Source: Oscillospiraceae bacterium | Lineage (GTDB): Bacteria > Bacillota > Clostridia > Oscillospirales > CAG-382 | Assembly (NCBI GenBank): GCA_015064625.1 | Contig: SVRW01000001.1 | Location: forward strand, 1-64,000 | Direction of reading: 5' to 3' | DNA length: 64,000 nucleotides | The notes under the pieces: model-generated | The model's database searches: none | The model's input: only the letters and a program-made list of their open reading frames with translations | What the model was told of the DNA's origin: nothing | Position numbers and translations under genes: made by a program | In this document: positions 56,691-64,000 of the stretch, one piece after another | Position numbering within the stretch: position 1 is the stretch's first letter | How the letters are laid out: each line of letters begins with the position of its first letter

Positions 56691-58967
56691 ATGAAAAAAA
56701 TATTAAAAGCTGTATGTATAATCTGCGTATTTACATTAACTTTATCACTTTTTCCATTTACGTACACGCAACAAAAAGCAAAAGCAATGAGTGTTACAGA
56801 TTTTCTTAACACTGTTGGACCAATGGCTACAGCTGATATGAACAGAACAGGAATCCTCGCCTCACTGACAATGGCACAAGCCATTCTTGAATCAGGTTGG
56901 GGAACAAGCGTTCTCGCATTAAATGCCAATGCACTTTTTGGTATGAAAGCAACAAATTGGTCAGGAGCTACATATTGGCATAATGGAACGAGTTGGAGAG
57001 CGTACGGAAGCTGGCAAGAAAGCGTAAATGACCATGGGAGCCATCTTTCCACCATGTCAAGATATTCAAACCTTGTTGGAGAAACTAACTATGTGACCGC
57101 TTGCCACAACGTAGCCGCAGACGGATATTGTACCGATGTTGGATATGCAGAAAGTCTCATAAATCTTATCGAAAAATATAACCTTACTCAGTTTGATGGC
57201 GCAGGCAAAGTACTCGAAGGAGCATCTCCTATTTATATAGGGGAAAATTTCATGGCGTTTATCAGGCATACCGCAACAGGAAAATATATAACAGATGTTA
57301 ATGACAATCTTGTTATAGCAGATGGCAAATTTGACGGATCTCAGATGTGGCATTTTTACTATAATTCTGATGGTTCTTATTCAATAGTAAACGATGTAAA
57401 AGACAAATTTATCGACGTTCAGGGTGGTAATTATTCAGATGGTACAAACATCTGGCTTTATCAGGGAAATGGACTTGATACACAAAAGTTTTATATTTAT
57501 TTTCTTCGCGGCAATTTCTATTTCAGATGTGTTCCATCGTCCAAAGTATTTGACGTAAATGCATCTTCTTCCAATTTACAGCTTTACGGAGATTCAACAG
57601 GTGTTAATGACGTTGAATTTCAAGCAAGATCCTTTGAAATTCTAAAATATAATCTTGATTACGGAAACTGGTTTTTAAATTTCGGTTCAGGTGATACAGT
57701 TTATGTTAGAAACGTACAGTCAGGTATGTTGATGACAGCAAATGATTTCGACGTTAGCTTCACAAATCCTACATATGGCGATAATCAGAAATGGAGGCTA
57801 AACCGTCGAGATAATGGTTCATATGAATTTATATCAGATTACGCTGGTGGCAAATATTTGGATGTTGCTAATGGAGAAATGGCAACAGCAACAGATGTTA
57901 ATCTTTGGTATGGTAACGGACTTAAATCACAGGGATTTTACATTCTACCTACAGATGCTGAAGATTATTACGTAATAAAACCTTGCTACACTGAAAACGT
58001 CCTCGATATGGGTGCAGAGTCTTTTGACCTAAAACTATACCCACCTTTAATCAACGAAGAAATTCCAAGAAATGCACAGCTTTTTGAAATAGTTTTTGAA
58101 AACATGAGCAATAACACATTTTCTCCTGTTAATTTAGGTGAACAATTTGAAGCTTACATTACAAACCAGCTCAATAATTACACCTTAACAGACATGGGTT
58201 CATATACACTTCAAGCTCAACCCACAACCAAATTAGAAAATCAGGTTTTCAAATTCATTTATGATGCATCAACCAATTCATATGAAATAATCGGAAATAG
58301 TGGTTTCGCAATGGATGTAGGTGCTGCTGCTCATAAGGATGCAAGTGTTATTGGAATGTATCCGAGAAACAATTCGATTGCTCAGAGATTTCGCATATAC
58401 AAGATAGACGGTTATTATTGTATAAGCCCAATTTATACAAACAGAATAGTTGACGTAAGTACGTACAACAACGTTACCGTTCAGCTTTACGGAGCTTATT
58501 CTGCTCCTCAAAGGAACTTTATAATTGAAATCAAAATAGAGGACAAACTTGTTCTGAAAAAAGATTCTTCTTTTATTAAAGATGGAGCAAATTTGTATAT
58601 TTCCTCAAATCAAACCGTGGGAAATGTAATTTCTAACTTTGATAATACTAAAGTTTCAATTTTAAAATCCGACGGAACAATAGCTGAAAAGTCCGATTAT
58701 GTTGGCACAGGCTCTACAGTTATTCTTATTAAAGATGGTATAAAATATGATTCTGTTACAATTATTGTTAAAGGTGACGTTGATGGCGATGGAAAGATTG
58801 ACTCAACAGATTACCTCAGAATTAAATCTGCATTCGTTGGAATGATTTCTCTTGATTCAACCTCAAAGAAAGCTGCTGATATAGATTCAAACAATATTAT
58901 AGACACAACCGATTATATGAGAGTTAAATCTCATTTTCTTGGCAATTATAACATAACAAATAAATAA
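56691..58967 (+). CDS. Secreted glucosaminidase with ricin-type lectin domains and a dockerin
   Basis: A 758-residue extracellular protein. The signal peptide (about 1-33) is followed by a GH73-type N-acetylglucosaminidase domain (about 33-165: ASLTMAQAILESGWG, NALFGMKAT, SWQESVNDHGSHL) expected to cut peptidoglycan. Three ricin-B-like beta-trefoil units (about 185-320, 335-475, 490-620) should bind glycans. After a small beta domain, a type I dockerin fills residues 695-752, with two calcium-loop repeats (GDVDGDGKIDSTDYLRIK and ADIDSNNIIDTTDYMRVK). No cohesin is in the window, so its scaffold is unknown. AAGGAG lies at good spacing. Terminators stand on both sides, so it is monocistronic. 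Confidence 0.9.
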   Translation: MKKILKAVCIICVFTLTLSLFPFTYTQQKAKAMSVTDFLNTVGPMATADMNRTGILASLTMAQAILESGWGTSVLALNANALFGMKATNWSGATYWHNGTSWRAYGSWQESVNDHGSHLSTMSRYSNLVGETNYVTACHNVAADGYCTDVGYAESLINLIEKYNLTQFDGAGKVLEGASPIYIGENFMAFIRHTATGKYITDVNDNLVIADGKFDGSQMWHFYYNSDGSYSIVNDVKDKFIDVQGGNYSDGTNIWLYQGNGLDTQKFYIYFLRGNFYFRCVPSSKVFDVNASSSNLQLYGDSTGVNDVEFQARSFEILKYNLDYGNWFLNFGSGDTVYVRNVQSGMLMTANDFDVSFTNPTYGDNQKWRLNRRDNGSYEFISDYAGGKYLDVANGEMATATDVNLWYGNGLKSQGFYILPTDAEDYYVIKPCYTENVLDMGAESFDLKLYPPLINEEIPRNAQLFEIVFENMSNNTFSPVNLGEQFEAYITNQLNNYTLTDMGSYTLQAQPTTKLENQVFKFIYDASTNSYEIIGNSGFAMDVGAAAHKDASVIGMYPRNNSIAQRFRIYKIDGYYCISPIYTNRIVDVSTYNNVTVQLYGAYSAPQRNFIIEIKIEDKLVLKKDSSFIKDGANLYISSNQTVGNVISNFDNTKVSILKSDGTIAEKSDYVGTGSTVILIKDGIKYDSVTIIVKGDVDGDGKIDSTDYLRIKSAFVGMISLDSTSKKAADIDSNNIIDTTDYMRVKSHFLGNYNITNK

Positions 58968-58983
58968 TTTTTCAAAAAACAAA

Positions 58984-59012
58984 AACACTTCTCTTAGGAG
59001 AGGTGTTTTTTA
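58984..59012 (+). terminator. Terminator after the dockerin protein
   Basis: AACACTTCTC (58984-58993) and GAGAGGTGTT (58998-59007, one G-U pair) form a 10-bp stem with loop TTAG, followed by a T tract. Confidence 0.9.
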
Positions 59013-59044
59013 TATAAGAATCAGCAAAAAACGTAAATAAAATA

Positions 59045-59073
59045 TTGACTTTAATATTAAAATGGTATATAAT
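59045..59073 (+). promoter_or_regulatory. Sigma-A-type promoter of the iorA-iorB-paaK operon
   Basis: TTGACT (59045-59050), 17-nt spacer, TATAAT (59068-59073), 65 nt before the iorA start. Confidence 0.85.
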
Positions 59074-59102
59074 GAAAGATGTCAGATATTGATGAAATAA
59101 GT

Positions 59103-59138
59103 GGAAGGAGAAGCTGATTTAAAGCTTGAATTCATAAT
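59103..59138 (+). promoter_or_regulatory. Hairpin-bridged ribosome binding site of iorA (proposed)
   Basis: GGAAGGAG (59103-59110) is 28 bases from the ATG. An in-frame TGA at 59127-59129 rules out any earlier start. A small hairpin, AAGCT (59111-59115) and AGCTT (59123-59127), directly follows the SD, with 11 bases from hairpin to ATG, which would bring the SD to normal distance. Confidence 0.5.
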
Positions 59139-60866
59139 ATGAACACAAAAAAATTATTGCTTGGTAATGAAGCTGTAGCTCGCGGTCTTTATGAAGCGGG
59201 ATGTACATACGTTTCCAGCTATCCTGGAACGCCTTCAACGGAAATAACGGAATATGCAACAAAATATGATGAAATATATGCTGAATGGGCGACTAACGAA
59301 AAAGTAGCCGTTGAGACAGCATTCGGAGCATCCGTTGCTGGTGCAAGAGCTTTCTCTGCAATGAAACACGTTGGACTTAACGTTGCCGCGGACCCTTTGT
59401 TTACTTCTTCATATACGGGTGTTAACGGAGGATTCGTTCTTGCTGTCGCTGATGACCCAGGAATGCATTCTTCTCAAAATGAACAAGATTCAAGACATTA
59501 TGCTAAAGCTGCAAAACTTCTGATGCTTGAACCTTCTGACTCCGAAGAATGCAAAGAATTCACAAAAATTGCATTTGAACTTTCTGAGAAATTTGATACT
59601 CCTGTATTGCTTAGACTTTGTACAAGAGTTTCACATTCACAAAGTATAGTTGAACTTAAAGACAGAATTGAAGTTCCTGTAAAAGATTACGTTAAAAACC
59701 CAGCAAAATATATAATGAATCCCGCAGGAGCAACCAAAAGACATCCTATCGTAGAACAAAGACAAAAAGATATAGCAAAATATCTTGAAACTTCTTCTAT
59801 AAACAAGACTGAATTAAATTCTTCTGATACAGGAATTATAACATCGGGTGCTTCTTATTTATATGCAAAAGAAGTTTTTGGCGATACTGTTTCTTATTTA
59901 AAGCTTGGGGCTGTAAATCCACTGCCTGCTAATCTTCTTAAAGACTTCGCTTCAAAATTCAAAAGAATTATCATTATAGAAGAACTCGACGGTATAATTG
60001 AAGAATATTGCAAATCAATTGGAATTGAATGTGACGGAAAAAATCTTCTTCCAAATATCGGTGAATTTTCTCAGGAGCTTATCGCAGAAAAACTTCTCGA
60101 TAAAAAGAATGAATTCGTTTCTTTTGATGATAACGTTCCAGTAAGACCTCCTGTTATGTGCCCAGGATGCCCTCACAGAGGTATTTTCTACACACTTAAA
60201 TCATTGAATTATACAGTTCTTGGTGATATCGGATGTTACACTTTGGGAGGTGCCGCACCATTGACAGCTCTCGATACAACAATTTGTATGGGTGCTTCGG
60301 TATCAATGCTTCATGGCTTCAATAAAGTTCGCCCTGAAAACGCATCAAAAACTGTTGCTGTAATCGGCGACTCGACTTTTATGCATTCAGGAATAACAGG
60401 TCTCATTGATATTGCATATAACAGAAGCATATCAACTGTTTTGGTTCTTGATAATCATATTACAGGAATGACTGGACATCAGCAAAATCCATGTACAGGA
60501 TATACATTGAAAAACGTTCCTGTTGAACCTGTTGATATTGAAAAAATCTGTTCTGCCGCAGGAATTAAACGTATCAGAACAATTGATCCAAACGACCTCA
60601 AAGAATGCAAAAAAGTATTGAAAGAAGAAACAGAAGCAAGTGAACCTTCAGTTGTAATCGTTCGTCGCCCTTGCGCTCTTCTTAAAAAAGTTGTAAAAAA
60701 ACCGTCTTTAACAATTGATACCGAAAAATGCAAGAAATGCAAAGCTTGTATGAAGATAGGCTGTCCAGCTATTTCATTCAACGGTGAAAGGGTTGAAATC
60801 GATAAGACTCTTTGCGTTGGTTGCGACCTTTGTAAAGGACTTTGTGCCTTTGATGCAATCAAATAA
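59139..60866 (+). CDS. iorA: Indolepyruvate:ferredoxin oxidoreductase, alpha subunit
   Basis: Oxidatively decarboxylates aryl-pyruvates (from tryptophan, tyrosine, phenylalanine) to aryl-acetyl-CoA, passing electrons to ferredoxin; it can run in reverse in some anaerobes. The 575-residue protein has the N-terminal SYPGTPSTEI and DDPGMHSSQNEQDSR blocks, the thiamine-diphosphate domain with CPGCPHRG, GDSTFMHSG and NHITGMTGHQ, and two C-terminal 4Fe-4S motifs (CKKCKACMKIGCP and CVGCDLCKGLC). The enzyme is oxygen-sensitive. iorB follows after 20 bases. The ATG is fixed by an in-frame stop just upstream, although the ribosome binding site is 28 bases away. Confidence 0.96.
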   Translation: MNTKKLLLGNEAVARGLYEAGCTYVSSYPGTPSTEITEYATKYDEIYAEWATNEKVAVETAFGASVAGARAFSAMKHVGLNVAADPLFTSSYTGVNGGFVLAVADDPGMHSSQNEQDSRHYAKAAKLLMLEPSDSEECKEFTKIAFELSEKFDTPVLLRLCTRVSHSQSIVELKDRIEVPVKDYVKNPAKYIMNPAGATKRHPIVEQRQKDIAKYLETSSINKTELNSSDTGIITSGASYLYAKEVFGDTVSYLKLGAVNPLPANLLKDFASKFKRIIIIEELDGIIEEYCKSIGIECDGKNLLPNIGEFSQELIAEKLLDKKNEFVSFDDNVPVRPPVMCPGCPHRGIFYTLKSLNYTVLGDIGCYTLGGAAPLTALDTTICMGASVSMLHGFNKVRPENASKTVAVIGDSTFMHSGITGLIDIAYNRSISTVLVLDNHITGMTGHQQNPCTGYTLKNVPVEPVDIEKICSAAGIKRIRTIDPNDLKECKKVLKEETEASEPSVVIVRRPCALLKKVVKKPSLTIDTEKCKKCKACMKIGCPAISFNGERVEIDKTLCVGCDLCKGLCAFDAIK

Positions 60867-60886
60867 CTTTGGAGGTTTGGTATATT

Positions 60887-61468
60887 ATGAATAATACAGT
60901 TAATATAATGATTACTGGTGTAGGCGGTCAAGGCTCTCTTCTCGCCAGCAGAATAATAGGCGAAGTTGTTATGTCTCAAGGATACGATGTTAAAGTTTCT
61001 GAAGTTCACGGAATGGCTCAGAGAGGCGGAAGCGTCGTAACATACGTAAGATACGCAGAAGAAGGAAAAGTATCTTCTCCAGTTATTTGTAAAGGGGAAG
61101 CTGACTATTTGATTTCATTTGAGCTTCTTGAAGCCGCTCGTTGGGTTTCTTTCTTGAAAGTCGACGGAAAGCTTATTACAAATACACAGAAAATCCTTCC
61201 AATGCCTGTAATAACAGGTCAAATGAAATACCCTGAAAACATCGATAAAGCAATTGCAGAAAAAAATGTTGATATCACAGCTGTCGATGCACTTACTATT
61301 GCAAGAGAACTTGGTAACGAAAAAGCTGTCAACGTTGTACTTATTGGTGTGTTTGCTAAAAAATCACCTTTTTCAAAAGATGCTTTCATAAACGCCATAA
61401 ATAAATGCGTCCCCGAAAAATTCAGAGAATTAAATATAAAAGCTTTCGAGAAAGGATATGAGTTTTAA
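60887..61468 (+). CDS. iorB: Indolepyruvate:ferredoxin oxidoreductase, beta subunit
   Basis: The gamma-domain subunit that completes the IorA enzyme and binds CoA. The 193-residue protein has the family start [19 protein letters not shown] and the [19 protein letters not shown] block. ATG 60887 has GGAGG eleven bases upstream; a TTG at 60869 in the same frame is less likely. paaK follows after two bases, so the three genes are translated from one message. Confidence 0.94.
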   Translation: MNNTVNIMITGVGGQGSLLASRIIGEVVMSQGYDVKVSEVHGMAQRGGSVVTYVRYAEEGKVSSPVICKGEADYLISFELLEAARWVSFLKVDGKLITNTQKILPMPVITGQMKYPENIDKAIAEKNVDITAVDALTIARELGNEKAVNVVLIGVFAKKSPFSKDAFINAINKCVPEKFRELNIKAFEKGYEF

Positions 61469-61470
61469 TT

Positions 61471-62775
61471 ATGCCTATTTACAACAAAGCTGTTGAAACA
61501 GCAGAACGACATGAGCTTGAAGCAATGCAGTCCCTCGCTCTCATCAGAATGGTTCGTCACGTATATGAAAATGTTCCGATTTATAGAAAAAAATTTGATG
61601 AAAAGGGTGTAAAACCGTCTGACATCAAATCGGTGAAGGACTTAAGCAAGCTTCCATTTACATATAAAGCCGATTTTCAAGAAAATTATCCTTATGGAAT
61701 GTTTGCCGCACCTCTTTCCGATGTTGTTAGAATTCATGCTACGTCAGGTACAACAGGAAGACAAACTGTAGTTGGATATACCAAGGATGATATGAATATC
61801 TGGGCTGAATGTGTAGCACGTGCAATAACAGCCGCAGGTGGAACAAAGGAAGACGTTGTTCATATTTCATACGGTTACGGTTTATTCACAGGTGGGTTAG
61901 GACTTCACTGTGGAGCTGAAAAAATTGGAGCAACGGTTGTACCCGTGTCAACAGGTAATACTGACAGACAGATTCGTATTTTCCAGGATTTTGGTTCAAC
62001 AATTCTGGGTTGTACCCCATCTTACGCTCTTTACTTAGGGGATGCTGTTCAGGCAAAAGGATTGAAGCCTGGTGACCTTAAACTTAAAGCAGGAATTTTC
62101 GGTGCAGAACCCTGGACAGAAAAAATGAGAACAGAAATCGAAAAACGTCTTGGAATCAAAGCATATGACATTTATGGACTTTCAGAAATAATGGGTCCTG
62201 GCGTTTCCTTTGATTGTGAGTGCAGATGCGGACTTCACGTAAATGAAGATCACTTTATTCCCGAAATTATCAATCCTGATACAGGTGAAGTACTTCCTTA
62301 TGGCGAATATGGTGAACTTGTATTTACTTGTATAACAAAGCAAGCTTTGCCTTTGGTTCGTTACAGAACAAAGGATATAGCTTGCCTCAACATTGAAAAA
62401 TGCGAATGCGGAAGAACGCTTGTGAGAATGTCAAAACCCAAGGGACGTGTTGACGATATGATGATCATCAGAGGTGTTAACGTATTCCCATCACAGATTG
62501 AAGCCGTTTTGCTTACCTTCGAAGATCTTTCTCCTCATTATCAGATTCTGCTTGATAGAGTTAATAACCTTGATACTATTGAAATTCAAGTTGAAATGAG
62601 TGAAAAGCTTTTCCATGATGAAATCAGACAGCTTGAAGCTTTAGTAAAAGAAATTAAGAGACGTATAGAATCTGCTGTTGGTATATCAGCAAAAATAACC
62701 CTTGTAAATCCAAACACTATCCCAAGAAGCGAAGGAAAAGCAAAAAGAGTTATTGATAACAGAAAATTTGATTAA
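61471..62775 (+). CDS. paaK: Phenylacetate--CoA ligase family enzyme
   Basis: Activates an aryl acid, such as phenylacetate or indoleacetate, to its CoA ester with ATP. The 434-residue adenylate-forming enzyme has the P-loop [15 protein letters not shown], the [20 protein letters not shown] block, [12 protein letters not shown] and the C-terminal [20 protein letters not shown] hinge region. Next to iorAB it either recycles aryl acids formed in amino-acid fermentation or, if IorAB runs backwards, feeds aryl-CoA into amino-acid synthesis. The direction cannot be read from the sequence. Confidence 0.94.
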   Translation: MPIYNKAVETAERHELEAMQSLALIRMVRHVYENVPIYRKKFDEKGVKPSDIKSVKDLSKLPFTYKADFQENYPYGMFAAPLSDVVRIHATSGTTGRQTVVGYTKDDMNIWAECVARAITAAGGTKEDVVHISYGYGLFTGGLGLHCGAEKIGATVVPVSTGNTDRQIRIFQDFGSTILGCTPSYALYLGDAVQAKGLKPGDLKLKAGIFGAEPWTEKMRTEIEKRLGIKAYDIYGLSEIMGPGVSFDCECRCGLHVNEDHFIPEIINPDTGEVLPYGEYGELVFTCITKQALPLVRYRTKDIACLNIEKCECGRTLVRMSKPKGRVDDMMIIRGVNVFPSQIEAVLLTFEDLSPHYQILLDRVNNLDTIEIQVEMSEKLFHDEIRQLEALVKEIKRRIESAVGISAKITLVNPNTIPRSEGKAKRVIDNRKFD

Positions 62776-62789
62776 GGAGGAGAAAGATT

Positions 62790-63194
62790 ATGATTATTAA
62801 ACAGCTCTCTGTTTTCGTTGAAAACAAACCAGGAAGACTCGCTGAAATTACAAAAATCATATCAAACGCAGGATGTAGCATGGAAGCTCTTTCCATAGCT
62901 GATACAGATAATTTTGGTATCCTCAGACTTATAGTTGATGATCACGAAAAAGCACTTTCCGCTTTAAAAGAAAATAACGTTATTGCTTCTGTTAAAGACG
63001 TTGTTAGCGTAAAAGTTCCCGATGTTCCAGGCGGATTTTCAGGTATGCTCAATTGCCTTTCTGAAAAAGGAATTGACGTTTCCTACACTTATGCATTTAT
63101 TTCTAAATCAGAAAATTTTGCTCAGGTTGTTATCCGTGTTGCTGATAATGAAAAAGCAATTTCCATTCTTAAAGAAGCAGGATATAAACTTTAA
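62790..63194 (+). CDS. Tandem ACT-domain protein
   Basis: A 134-residue protein of two ACT domains (about 3-66 and 70-134): IKQLSVFVENKPGRLAEITK and VKVPDVPGGFSGMLNCLSEK. ACT domains bind amino acids and regulate enzymes. Such a gene commonly follows paaK in Clostridia and archaea, where it is thought to sense an aromatic amino acid. AAGGAGG lies at good spacing. It closes the ior-paaK operon; a strong terminator follows. Confidence 0.9.
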   Translation: MIIKQLSVFVENKPGRLAEITKIISNAGCSMEALSIADTDNFGILRLIVDDHEKALSALKENNVIASVKDVVSVKVPDVPGGFSGMLNCLSEKGIDVSYTYAFISKSENFAQVVIRVADNEKAISILKEAGYKL

Positions 63195-63203
63195 TATCTG
63201 AAT

Positions 63204-63240
63204 AAAGGGTAGGGAAGTAATTACTTTCTTACCCTTTTAT
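63204..63240 (+). terminator. Strong terminator after the ACT-domain gene
   Basis: AAAGGGTAGGGAAGTAA (63204-63220) and TTACTTTCTTACCCTTT (63221-63237) form a stem of about 15 bp with two G-U pairs and the centre open as loop, followed by TATATTCATATTTTTTTT. Confidence 0.88.
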
Positions 63241-63342
63241 ATTCATATTTTTTTTACTATATTTTTAATATGTCCGCTTGAAAAATACGTTTAAAAATGA
63301 GATTCTATAAAGAGAAATATATAAGGAGTACAAGTAATAATT

Positions 63343-64000
63343 ATGCTAAAAAAACTTTCAAAAAGTATAAGAGAATTTAAGCTCTCTACTATTCTGACGT
63401 TGTTTTTTATAGTGGGGGAAGTTATTATTGAGGTTTTGATTCCATTTATTACAGCTGATTTAGTAAATGAAATAAAAAAAGGTTCAGATATAGAAACAGT
63501 TATCAAAACTGGATTGCTTCTCTCATCTATGGCAATACTTTCTTTAGCTTTTGGGGGTATTGCTGGATTTACTTGTGCTAAAGCTTCAGCAGGTTTTGCA
63601 AAAAATCTTCGCGGGGACGTTTTCAGAAAAATACAAAGTTACTCATTTGAAAACATAGACAAATTTTCCTCCGCATCACTCGTCACAAGATTAACAACGG
63701 ACATTGGAAACGTTCAAATGTCATTTATGATGCTTATAAGAACAGCAATAAGATCTCCTCTTATGCTCATATTCTCCTTCTTTATGGCATTTTATATGGG
63801 CGGAAAAATGGCTTTTGCTTTCGTTGTAGTAGTTCCATTCCTTGCTTTTGGACTTATTATGGTTGCAAGAAAAGCAATGCCAGCTTTCAGAAGCGTATTC
63901 AAAAAATACGATAAATTAAATGAATCTATAGAAGAAAACGTTCGTGGGATGAGAGTTGTCAAAGGCTTTTCAAGGGAAGAATACGAAAAAGAAAAGTTCA
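63343..64000 (+). CDS. ABC exporter permease/ATPase subunit, 5' part only
   Basis: The first 219 codons of an ABC exporter half-transporter; the gene runs past the window edge. The visible part is the membrane domain, with hydrophobic segments at about 15-36, 52-78, 128-150 and 155-175, and typical coupling-helix text (LRGDVFRKIQSYSFENIDKFS, SLVTRLTTDIGNVQ, ENVRGMRVVKGFSREEYE). This wording resembles the heterodimeric BmrC/BmrD or YheH/YheI group of multidrug exporters. AAGGAG lies 14 bases before the ATG. The nucleotide-binding domain and any partner gene lie outside, so the substrate cannot be guessed. Confidence 0.88.
   Translation, partial: MLKKLSKSIREFKLSTILTLFFIVGEVIIEVLIPFITADLVNEIKKGSDIETVIKTGLLLSSMAILSLAFGGIAGFTCAKASAGFAKNLRGDVFRKIQSYSFENIDKFSSASLVTRLTTDIGNVQMSFMMLIRTAIRSPLMLIFSFFMAFYMGGKMAFAFVVVVPFLAFGLIMVARKAMPAFRSVFKKYDKLNESIEENVRGMRVVKGFSREEYEKEKF

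Overview
The window looks like a chromosomal segment of a low-GC, anaerobic Firmicute of the class Clostridia, plausibly an Oscillospiraceae/Ruminococcaceae-like gut bacterium. The evidence is the A+T-rich base composition, the AGGAGG-type ribosome binding sites, a GlgC/GlgD glycogen operon, an oxygen-sensitive indolepyruvate:ferredoxin oxidoreductase, a SigH-like sigma factor, an IleRS of the long 'GWDTHGLPVE' type and a secreted peptidoglycan hydrolase ending in a dockerin. Genus and species cannot be fixed from this sequence alone. All protein genes that I accept lie on the + strand; no tRNA, rRNA or CRISPR array was seen. The only sign of a mobile element is a three-hairpin tail at the left edge.

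Layout. 1-126: a structured tail resembling the right end of an IS200/IS605-type element. 0.3-4.3 kb: pseudouridine synthase, LRR lipoprotein, then nadD-yqeK-rsfS. 4.3-14.7 kb: a giant 36-repeat MORN protein, leuS, thyA-folA, tgt, an M24 peptidase and an unusual MurQ-like SIS protein. 14.8-18.4 kb: an YdjI-YdjG-YdjH set (membrane-stress cluster) without its usual PspA partner. 18.7-27.8 kb: secA, two related membrane proteins, asnB, mnmE, a DUF5662-like protein and a YfcE-type phosphoesterase. 27.9-34.1 kb: thrS (without a TGS domain), ileS and a WG-repeat protein. 34.2-45.6 kb: a seven-gene glycogen operon, glgB-glgC-glgD-glgA-glgP, an intracellular GH13 enzyme and a NahK-like sugar kinase. 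45.8-46.8 kb: a SigH-like sigma factor and a small zinc-ribbon protein. 46.9-56.4 kb: a structured leader, then rpe, a CBS protein, metK, recD2, psd, prmA, ligA and a HAD phosphatase. 56.7-59.0 kb: glucosaminidase-lectin-dockerin protein. 59.1-63.2 kb: iorA-iorB-paaK-ACT, for arylpyruvate/aryl-CoA metabolism. 63.3 kb to the end: an ABC exporter subunit cut by the window edge.

How the genes work together. The glycogen operon covers a whole cycle: ADP-glucose synthesis (GlgC/D), elongation (GlgA), branching (GlgB), phosphorolysis (GlgP), hydrolysis of dextrins (GH13), and possibly recapture of a free sugar by the C-terminal kinase gene. The ior-paaK-ACT cluster joins 2-oxoacid oxidation to aryl-CoA ligation with an amino-acid-sensing partner.

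The most unusual signals are regulatory. Four genes (secA, thrS, glgD, iorA) appear to have a Shine-Dalgarno sequence separated from the start codon by a small hairpin, with 10-11 nt between hairpin and AUG in every case. The GH13 start codon lies in the loop of a perfect 12-bp inverted repeat. Upstream of rpe, two mutually exclusive hairpins would hide or free the ribosome binding site of a seven-codon leader ORF. These readings are by eye and untested. Start codons were chosen from ribosome binding sites and family N-termini; where several fit, this is stated.
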